Source: Actinomadura rupiterrae (GTDB lineage: Bacteria > Actinomycetota > Actinomycetes > Streptosporangiales > Streptosporangiaceae). From it: 64,000 nt of DNA. A program made the position numbers and the translations under genes. Shown here piece after piece: positions 57,951 to 64,000 of the stretch. The stretch lies in NCBI RefSeq assembly GCF_024172125.1, contig NZ_JAMZEA010000017.1, positions 175,124 to 239,123 on the forward strand. Reading direction: 5' to 3'. The notes beneath the pieces were generated by a model that was not told where the DNA came from, ran no database searches, and saw only the letters and a list, made by a program, of their open reading frames with translations. Each line of letters opens with the position of its first letter. The first letter of the stretch is position 1.

Positions 57951-58877
57951 GTGGGTGCGGTGAAGGCGGTGCGGTTCCATGAGTACGGGGAGCTGGACGT
58001 TCTGCGGGTGGAGGAGGTCGGGCGTCCGGTGCCGGGGGCGGGGCAGGTGCTGGTGCGGGTGCGGGCGGCGGGGATCCAGCCGGGTGAGGTGATGATCCGG
58101 CGGGGTGCGCGGCACGGGCGGTGGCCGGCGAGGTTCCCGTCCGGGCAGGGCAGCGATCTGGCGGGTGTGGTGGTCGAGGCGGGGCCGGAGGTGCGGGGGT
58201 TCGCGGTGGGTGACGAGGTCGTCGGTTTCACGCACGGCCGGGCGAGTCACGCGGAGTTGGTGGTGGTTGAGGATGTGAACCTGGTCCCCCGCCCGGACGG
58301 GTTGGCGTGGGAGGTGGCCGGGTCGCTGTATGTGGCGGGGACGACCGCGTATGCGGCGGTGTTCGCGGTGGATCCGGGGCCGGGTGACACGGTGGTGGTG
58401 TCGGGTGCGGCGGGTGGTGTGGGGTCGCTGGCGGTGCAGTTGGCGCGGCGGCGCGGTGCGGTGGTGGTCGGGTTGGCGAGTGAGTCGAACCATGCCTGGT
58501 TGGAGGAGCACGGTGTCGTCCCGGTCGCGTACGGGGACGGTGTGGGTGAGCGGATCCGTCAGGTGAGCGGCGGGAAGGTGGACGCGTTCATCGACACGTT
58601 CGGTGCGGGCTATGTCGATCTGGCGGTTGAGCTGGGCGTGCGGCCTGAGCGGATCAACACCTCGCGGGACTGGGCGGCGGCGGCGCGGGTCGGGGCGCGG
58701 ACGTTCGGTGAGGGCGCGGCGGCGTCGGCGGTGGTCGTGGGTGAGCTGGCGCGGCTGGCCGCGCGGGGTGAGCTGGATGTGCCGATCGCGCGGACGTATC
58801 CGCTGGAGCGGGTGCGGGAGGCGTTCGCGGAGTTGGAGCGGGGCCACACGCACGGGAAGATCGTCCTGGTCCCCTGA
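57951..58877 (+). CDS. NADPH:quinone oxidoreductase-like MDR protein (zinc-independent)
   Basis: 308 aa, GTG at 57951 (GTG at 57960 possible). Medium-chain dehydrogenase without zinc ligands: MKAVRFHEYG-type N-terminus, GSDLAGVVVEAGPEV, VSGAAGGVGSLAVQLARRRG (Rossmann G-x-x-G-x-G) and the final ELERGHTHGKIVLVP. Two-electron reductase of quinones or enals. Stand-alone gene, divergent from the broken propeller gene. Confidence 0.93.
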   Translation: MGAVKAVRFHEYGELDVLRVEEVGRPVPGAGQVLVRVRAAGIQPGEVMIRRGARHGRWPARFPSGQGSDLAGVVVEAGPEVRGFAVGDEVVGFTHGRASHAELVVVEDVNLVPRPDGLAWEVAGSLYVAGTTAYAAVFAVDPGPGDTVVVSGAAGGVGSLAVQLARRRGAVVVGLASESNHAWLEEHGVVPVAYGDGVGERIRQVSGGKVDAFIDTFGAGYVDLAVELGVRPERINTSRDWAAAARVGARTFGEGAAASAVVVGELARLAARGELDVPIARTYPLERVREAFAELERGHTHGKIVLVP

Positions 58878-59037
58878 CCTGGGAGGTTCTGGGGGGCGTC
58901 GTGTTATCCGGGTGTTCGGCGGGTGAGGACGAGGACGAGTTCGTTCGCCTGGCCCTGGCTCCGGCCGGGTGCGGCGGAGTGAGCGGCCGGTGCGGGGCGG
59001 GGGCGCCGGTTCGTGGTGGTCTGGGAGGATCGGCGGG

Positions 59038-59691
59038 GTGGAGGCTTTGGTTCCGCGGCCGGCGCGTGAGGTGGCTGCGGGGGTGGTGCATGTGCCGGGG
59101 TGGCTGGACCTGGACGCGCAGGCGGAGCTGGTGGTGGCGTGCCGGGGGTGGGCGCGGGGTCCGGCGGGGATGCGGCGGGTGCGGTTGCCGGGCGGTGGGG
59201 TGATGTCGGTGCGGACGGTGTGCCTGGGCTGGCATTGGGAGCCGTACCGGTATGTGCGGCAGGTGGACGGTGTGCCGGTGAAGCCGTTCCCGGGGTGGCT
59301 GGGTGATCTGGGGCGCCGGGGTCTCGCGGACGCCGCGCGCCTGTCCCCCGCCCTGACGGCGGATCCGTATGCGCCGGATGTGGCGCTGGTGAACTTCTAT
59401 GACGCCGACGCGCGGATGGGTCTGCATCAGGACAGGGACGAGCGGAGTGTCGCGCCGGTGGTGTCGCTCAGCGTCGGTGATGCGGGGGTGTTCCGGTTGG
59501 GGAATCCTCTGGGGCGGGGGCGGCCGTGGCAGGACGTGGTGCTGGAGTCGGGTGATCTGCTGGTGTTCGGGGGGCCGAACCGGTTGGCGTTCCACGGTGT
59601 CACCAAGGTCCTGCCGGGGACGGCGCCGCGCGGGATCGGTCTGGACGCGGGGCGTTTGAACCTGACTCTCCGCGTGACCGGCCTCCCCTGA
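59038..59691 (+). CDS. alkB: AlkB-type alpha-ketoglutarate-dependent dioxygenase
   Basis: 217 aa from GTG at 59038, GGGAGG 10 nt upstream; length equals E. coli AlkB. Fe(II) ligands H and D in MGLHQDRDE, distal H in AFHGVTKV, and RLNLTLR gives the 2-oxoglutarate arginines. N-terminal VPGWLDLDAQAELV matches the family opening. Oxidative demethylation of alkylated DNA or RNA bases in the cytosol. Confidence 0.93.
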   Translation: MEALVPRPAREVAAGVVHVPGWLDLDAQAELVVACRGWARGPAGMRRVRLPGGGVMSVRTVCLGWHWEPYRYVRQVDGVPVKPFPGWLGDLGRRGLADAARLSPALTADPYAPDVALVNFYDADARMGLHQDRDERSVAPVVSLSVGDAGVFRLGNPLGRGRPWQDVVLESGDLLVFGGPNRLAFHGVTKVLPGTAPRGIGLDAGRLNLTLRVTGLP

Positions 59692-59829
59692 CCCTCGTCC
59701 CCGACCCTCTCCCCCGCCTCGCCTCTCCCCCGGCTCGCGACTCGACTCCCTGGGCTCGCGGCTCGTCCTCGCCGGTCCTGCTCCCCCGGCCGGGGCGGTC
59801 GGGGCGTCCGGCCGGGGGGAGGTGGTGGG

Positions 59830-61497
59830 TCAGGCGGGGCGGGTGAGTTCGGCGCGGAGGCGGTCCAGGCCCATGGGGCCGAGGTCGAGGGCGTGCTGGT
59901 GGAAGGCCTTGAGGTCGAAGGCGTCGCCGTCGCGGCGGCGGGCGGTGTCGCGGGCCTCCAGCCAGATCCGCTCCCCGAGCTTGTAGGCGATGGCCTGGCC
60001 GGGGCGGCCGAGGTAGCGGTCGATTTCGAAGGCGACTTCGGCGGGGGTCATGGCGCCGCCGTGGAGGGTGAGGAACTCGCGGCCGAGGTCGGCGTTCCAG
60101 GTTTCGCCGTCGTGGAAGCCGGTGCCTTCGGGGATGGGCAGCTGGAGGTGCAGGCCGATGTCCAGGACGACGCGGGCGGCGCGGAGCTGCTGGCCGCCGG
60201 CGAGCATGCCGAGGCGGTGGGCGGGGTCGCGGTAGTAGCCGAGTTCGTCCATCAGGCGTTCGGCGTACAGGCCCCATCCTTCGCAGTGGCCGGGGTGGAG
60301 TTCGCTGGCGGTGCGCTGGAAGCGGTTGAGGGTGGTGGTGTTGAGGGTGGTGGCGCCGAGTTGCAGGTGGTGGCCGGGGACGCCTTCGTGGTACATGGTC
60401 GCCGGGACGGTCCAGGTGATCATTTCGGTGTCGGGGGCGGGGACGGTCCACCAGACGGTGCCGGGGCGGGAGAGGTCTTCGGCGGGGGCGAGGTAGTAGA
60501 TCCCGGACGGGACGGGCGGGATGCGGCAGTCGATGGTGCGCAGGGCGTCGGGGATGGTGAAGTGGGTGCCGTCGAGGTCGTCGATGGCGCGGTCGGCGAG
60601 GTCCTGCAGGTGGCGGCGGAAGTTGTCGGCGCCGGTGACGCGGTGGGCGGGGTCGTGGTCGAGGGCGGTGATGACTTCGGCGACGGTGGCGCCGGGGCGG
60701 ATGCGGGCGGCCTCGTCGGCCATGGCGGTCTCGATGCGGGCGAGTTCGGTCCAGCCCCAGGCGTAGGTGGCCTCCAGGTCCAGGGTGGTGCCGAGGTTGT
60801 CGCGGACGCCGAGGGTGTAGCGGTCGCGGCCGAGCGCGTCGCGGGTGGGGGCGTGGGGCGCGAGGTCGGTTTCGAGCCAGGTGGCGAAGTCGTGGAGGGC
60901 CGCGGCGGCGTCGCGGGCGGCGGTGGTGAGCGGCTCGGCGAGGGGCCCTCCGCCGTAGCGGGCGTAGCGTTCGGCGAGGTCGGTGAGGTAGGCGGGGGCG
61001 GTGTGCGCGACCTGGATGTTGCGGCGGATCTGGCGGATCGCGGCGACGCGTCCGCGCCGGCGTGCGGCGGTGAGGGAGGTTCGGAGGCCGGTGAGGGCTG
61101 CGGGGAGGGCGGTGAGGCGCGCCAGGACGGGTTCCCAGCGGGTGGCGGGGCCCTGGTCGAGGAGTTCGACGGCTTGGCGGAGGCGCTGGAGGGGGCCGTC
61201 GGTGGTGTCCAGGGCCTCGTCGCGGACGCCGGCGTCGTCCAGGGCGATGTCGGTTTCGAGGCGGTCGCGCAGGACGCCGGCGGCGATCCGCTCGTGGTCG
61301 GTGCCGGCGAGGGGGGTCTTGTCGAGGGCGGCGAGGGTGGTGCGGGACAGTTCCGCGCGGGCGGCGTCGCCGTCGGGGCTGTAGTCGGTGAGCCGGTCGT
61401 CCTGGCCGGCGATGCCCATCATCGCGGCCAGGCACGGGTCGAGTGCGGCCATCTGGTCGACGTACCGGTCGGCGAGCGCGTCCAGGGAAGTGGTCAT
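59830..61497 (-). CDS. DUF885 family protein (putative metallo-carboxypeptidase)
   Basis: 555 aa, full family length. Zinc-type motif MYHEGVPGHHLQ (HExxxHH), SELHPGHCEGWGLYAERLMD and the C-terminal GQAIAYKLGERIWLEAR are all intact. No signal peptide, so cytosolic. Family members are distant relatives of M32-like peptidases; actual substrate unproven. Strongly C-ending codons on the coding strand, in line with the G-rich plus strand here. Confidence 0.93.
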   Translation of the reverse strand: MTTSLDALADRYVDQMAALDPCLAAMMGIAGQDDRLTDYSPDGDAARAELSRTTLAALDKTPLAGTDHERIAAGVLRDRLETDIALDDAGVRDEALDTTDGPLQRLRQAVELLDQGPATRWEPVLARLTALPAALTGLRTSLTAARRRGRVAAIRQIRRNIQVAHTAPAYLTDLAERYARYGGGPLAEPLTTAARDAAAALHDFATWLETDLAPHAPTRDALGRDRYTLGVRDNLGTTLDLEATYAWGWTELARIETAMADEAARIRPGATVAEVITALDHDPAHRVTGADNFRRHLQDLADRAIDDLDGTHFTIPDALRTIDCRIPPVPSGIYYLAPAEDLSRPGTVWWTVPAPDTEMITWTVPATMYHEGVPGHHLQLGATTLNTTTLNRFQRTASELHPGHCEGWGLYAERLMDELGYYRDPAHRLGMLAGGQQLRAARVVLDIGLHLQLPIPEGTGFHDGETWNADLGREFLTLHGGAMTPAEVAFEIDRYLGRPGQAIAYKLGERIWLEARDTARRRDGDAFDLKAFHQHALDLGPMGLDRLRAELTRPA

Positions 61498-61624
61498 CGC
61501 CCCAGCGTAGAGCCCGAGGTGATCATCTCCGGACGGTGGTGGCGGGGGTGGCCGGTGGGGCCCGGAGCGCCGCCGGGCCGCCGTGGTCCCCCGCCGGTCC
61601 CCCGTCGGTGGCGTGGTGGGCGGG

Positions 61625-62302
61625 TCAGGCGGAGTCGGTGGCGAGGCGCAGCCCGAACCCGAGCAGGACGATCCCGGAGACGCGTTCGAGGGTGCGGCGG
61701 ACGCGGGGGCGGCGCAGGACGCGTCCGGCGCCGCCGGCCAGCCACACGATCGGCGTGTACCAGACCAGGTCGACCAGGGCCCACAGCGCCGACAGGGCGA
61801 TGAGGGCGAGCGGGACCGGGACGCCGTGCGGGACGAACTGCGGGAGGAACGACACGGCGAACACGCCGGCCTTGGGGTTGGCGAAGCTGGTCACGACGCC
61901 TTGCCGGTAGCAGCGTCCGACCCCGGTCGGCGCGGCGTTCCCGCTGCCGCCCGCGTCCGCGTCGGACGCGTCGGCAGCGGCAGTTTCCCCGGTTTCAGCG
62001 GTTTCGGTGGTGGTGCGGCGGCGGGACTGCCAGAGGGCGCGGAGCCCGAACCACACCAGGACGGCGGCGCCGACGATGCGCAGGCCGTCGTAGGCGACGC
62101 GGGAGGCGATCAGCAGGGCCGACAGGCCGAGCGCGGCGGCCAGGCCCCAGGCCAGGACGCCGGTCTCGTTGCCGAGGACGGTCGCGAGTCCGGCGCGGCG
62201 TCCTTGCTTGGCGGCCCGCTGGACGATGACGACGGTGCTCGGGCCGGGCACCATGGCGATGAGGAACGCCGCGCCGAGGAAGGCGGCCAGTGTGTTCAGC
62301 AC
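61625..62302 (-). CDS. LysE/RhtB family amino acid exporter
   Basis: 225 aa from GTG at 62302 (VLNTLAAFLGAAFLIAMVPG). Six helices; PGPSTVVIVQRAAKQGRRAG and VTSFANPKAGVFAVSFLPQF are the LysE signatures. The cytosolic loop between helices 3 and 4 is lengthened by a Thr/Glu/Ala/Gly-rich stretch (residues 94-128). Exports amino acids or similar small molecules. Confidence 0.93.
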   Translation of the reverse strand: MLNTLAAFLGAAFLIAMVPGPSTVVIVQRAAKQGRRAGLATVLGNETGVLAWGLAAALGLSALLIASRVAYDGLRIVGAAVLVWFGLRALWQSRRRTTTETAETGETAAADASDADAGGSGNAAPTGVGRCYRQGVVTSFANPKAGVFAVSFLPQFVPHGVPVPLALIALSALWALVDLVWYTPIVWLAGGAGRVLRRPRVRRTLERVSGIVLLGFGLRLATDSA

Positions 62303-62386
62303 GGGATCATCCTCACCGCCGGACGCCCTGCCCCACAAGGCACTGGGCCCACCGAGCCGATCGGAGCGGCCTGCGGGCCGGACGGT

Positions 62387-63415
62387 TCAGACCGAGCCGC
62401 CGTCGCCGCCGCCGGAGGTGCCGCTCGGGTCGGGGGTGGTGGGGGTGCTCGGCTGCGGTGTCGGTTTGGGCATGGGGGTGGCCGGGACGGTGGTGGGGCT
62501 GTCGGGCGGGGTCTGCAGGGACGGTTCGGACGGCTGCGGCGGCGGGTTCTTGACGTCCGGCTGGCAGGCGAACAGCACGACCAGCAGGACCGCCAGCACG
62601 GCCAGGACCCCGGCGAGGGTGAGGATCGCGGCGACCAGGCTGCGTTCGGGCGGCTGCTCGACCGGGAGCGGCGCGGCGGCTCCGGCGCCCGTCCCGGGGC
62701 GGGGCGCGAGCGCGGGTTCGCCGTTGCCGGACCAGTACGGCTGGAACAGCGGTCCGCGGCGCCGGATGCCGCCCCAGCGGCCGCGGAGCGCTCCGTGCGG
62801 CACGACCGGCTCCAGGAACCGTTCGGCGCCGGTGGAGCGCCCGTCGTAGGCGGTCGCGACCCAGGGGGCGGGTCCGTCGGGTTGGGCGGCGAGGACTTCG
62901 GCCACTCCCCCGCCTCCGGGGCCGTCCGCGCCGGGGATCCCGTCGGGCGCGGCGAACTGCGGCCGCCCCTGCCCCGCACCGGCGTCCTGGCCGGTGCCGG
63001 TGCCGGTTTCGGTGAGCGTGGACGCCGCAGCGCCCGGAACACCCGGGCCCGTGCCGCCTCCCCCGGGAACTCCTGCCGCTCCCGGCGCGCCGGGGGCGCC
63101 GGAACCGCCCGGAACCCCTGGTGGGGGCGTCTGACCGGCCGGGGTGCCCGAGGACGGCCCGGGCGTGCGGCTGTACGGCCGTCCTGGTGTGCGGCCGTGT
63201 TCGGGGCTGGGGAGGGCGGCGAGGATCGCGGCGCGGAAGCGGTCGCGGGCGGCGGCGTCCTCGGCGGCGTCGCGGGACAGGACGGCGAGGCTGGCGCGGC
63301 GTCCGTCGTCGTCCACGGCGAGGTAGACGATCCCGGCGGCGGTCTCGGTGAGCCGGGCGGTCAGCCGGAACGGGCCCAGCCGGACGGGGTCCCCAGAAGG
63401 CAGCGGCCGCGACAT
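62387..63415 (-). CDS. Membrane protein with degenerate kinase N-lobe and Pro-rich exterior
   Basis: 342 aa. Residues 10-66 (VRLGPFRLTARLTETAAGIV, then YLAVDDDGRRASLAVL) match the start of actinobacterial Ser/Thr kinases, but the glycine loop and the VAxK lysine are lost. The fragment VAEVLAAQPDGPAPWVATAY (171-190) fits the later N-lobe/hinge. No catalytic loop (HRD) or DFG follows. The intervening 75-170 is Pro/Gly-rich. A membrane helix at 259-284 is followed by a Pro/Thr-rich extracytoplasmic tail. Probably a scaffold or remnant pseudokinase. Confidence 0.75.
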   Translation of the reverse strand: MSRPLPSGDPVRLGPFRLTARLTETAAGIVYLAVDDDGRRASLAVLSRDAAEDAAARDRFRAAILAALPSPEHGRTPGRPYSRTPGPSSGTPAGQTPPPGVPGGSGAPGAPGAAGVPGGGGTGPGVPGAAASTLTETGTGTGQDAGAGQGRPQFAAPDGIPGADGPGGGGVAEVLAAQPDGPAPWVATAYDGRSTGAERFLEPVVPHGALRGRWGGIRRRGPLFQPYWSGNGEPALAPRPGTGAGAAAPLPVEQPPERSLVAAILTLAGVLAVLAVLLVVLFACQPDVKNPPPQPSEPSLQTPPDSPTTVPATPMPKPTPQPSTPTTPDPSGTSGGGDGGSV

Positions 63416-63802
63416 GCCCGCCAGCCTAACAACACCGGCCGGTGCGCAGGCCCGGCACGGCCGCCCGTCCCTACCCGCGCCGCACCCGCGCAGCGTCCGC
63501 GCCGCACCCGCGCAGCGTCCGTGTTACGTCTGGGCTGCGCGTGTCCGGGGGGCGTCACGGGTTCGTTCCGGTGCCCGGCGGATCCCTCTGGAGGGGCGGT
63601 GGGATAGGGGCTGGGGGCCGGGGTGGGGTGTTCCCCGCCACACCCCCGACAGTGATCGCGTAAGGTCGGAAATGGGGACGGCCCGGCCACGGGGTATCCC
63701 CTTGTGGAGTCCGCGGAGTCGCGGCCGCCCTGGGGTTTCGGGGGCGGGTGCGGCCGCGGGTGCTTCGCCGTCCGTCGCCGTCCATCCAGTGAGGTTCCGC
63801 AG
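63416..63802. other. Gap upstream of moxR, with 22-bp tandem duplication
   Basis: 387 bp without a supportable gene. CGCCGCACCCGCGCAGCG plus TCCG (22 bp) occurs twice in perfect tandem at 63478-63499 and 63500-63521. A possible promoter element GTAAGGT lies at 63659-63665. The ribosome site of the MoxR gene is GAGGTTCCGCAG. Confidence 0.5.
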
Positions 63803-64000
63803 ATGACCGTCGCCGCCCACGACGTCGACCAGGCCGCCGCGCTGCTCCAGCGGACGGTCGCGGAGGTCAAGAAGGTCATCGTGGGGCAGGAGCACATGGT
63901 CGAGCGGATGGTGGTGGCGCTGCTGGCGCGGGGCCACTGCCTGATCGAGGGTGTGCCGGGGGTGGCCAAGACGCTGGCGGTGGGGACGCTGGCGCGGGTG
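63803..64000 (+). CDS. MoxR-type AAA+ ATPase, N-terminal part (runs off window)
   Basis: First 66 codons from ATG at 63803. TVAEVKKVIVGQEHMVERMV and LLARGHCLIEGVPGVAKTLA include the MoxR opening and Walker A (GVPGVAKT). MoxR proteins are chaperone-like ATPases usually followed by DUF58 and transglutaminase-like genes, which would lie beyond the window. Confidence 0.93.
   Translation, partial: MTVAAHDVDQAAALLQRTVAEVKKVIVGQEHMVERMVVALLARGHCLIEGVPGVAKTLAVGTLARV

Overview
The window is very GC-rich DNA (roughly 70-75 percent by eye), gene-dense, with many GTG starts, AGGAGG-type ribosome sites, ATGA stop/start overlaps and typical actinobacterial families: DUF1707, DUF6221, a tandem MerR-type regulator, an ECF sigma factor with a C-terminal domain, a PadR-controlled DrrAB-type exporter and UvrA-like ABC ATPases. 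The host is almost certainly a filamentous or soil actinomycete. Thermomonosporaceae/Streptosporangiales-like is a guess from style, not proven. I found no rRNA, tRNA, CRISPR array, transposase or replication origin.

Layout. 0-12.3 kb is a run of small regulator/effector pairs with visible operators: the end of an MFS exporter; a LysR regulator divergent from a secreted beta-propeller protein; a TetR regulator with three near-identical 15-bp palindromes beside an aldo/keto reductase; an erythromycin-esterase-like hydrolase divergent from a tandem MerR-type regulator; a tyrosine recombinase; a UvrA-like ATPase; and a thioredoxin-reductase-like flavoprotein divergent from an XRE-cupin regulator. 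12.3-19.4 kb holds DUF6221, MurJ, the PadR-DrrAB set and a 588-aa alanine-rich helical protein of unknown function.

19.4-27.7 kb is one likely operon: OmpR-type response regulator, histidine kinase, GT2-GtrA glycosyltransferase and two GT39 membrane glycosyltransferases. This looks like envelope or polyprenyl-linked glycosylation under its own two-component control. 27.7-33.2 kb has pterin dehydratase, an SDR, and a divergent set of three membrane proteins plus a cupredoxin-like lipoprotein. 33.2-37.0 kb is a second UvrA-like ATPase divergent from a WYL regulator. 37.2-42.1 kb is a small acyl cluster (KAS III, acyltransferase, acyl-CoA oxidase) around an AT-rich divergent promoter.

42.2-50.5 kb is mostly housekeeping: RidA, two HAD phosphatases, YigZ, a PAP2 phosphatase beside a PhoP-box-like repeat, DUF1707 and a cysteine-cluster/pentapeptide protein. 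It also holds a second tyrosine recombinase, a 10-codon Trp-rich mini-ORF followed by a perfect 30-bp palindrome, and a tyrosine phosphatase. 50.5-55.1 kb is a C-rich stretch with an ECF sigma factor, a DHA2 exporter and an ArsR-MFS operon. 55.1-64 kb carries a tiny secreted CxxC peptide, Nudix, a DHFR-like protein, a frameshifted PQQ beta-propeller gene, quinone oxidoreductase, AlkB, DUF885, LysE, a membrane protein with a kinase-like N-lobe only, and the start of a MoxR ATPase.

The most unusual items are the three-palindrome TetR locus, the Trp-rich mini-ORF/palindrome unit ahead of the recombinase, the membrane/cupredoxin set, the KAS III-AT-oxidase cluster, duplications of gene 3' ends across stop codons, and the repeated presence of disordered insertions inside otherwise canonical enzymes.
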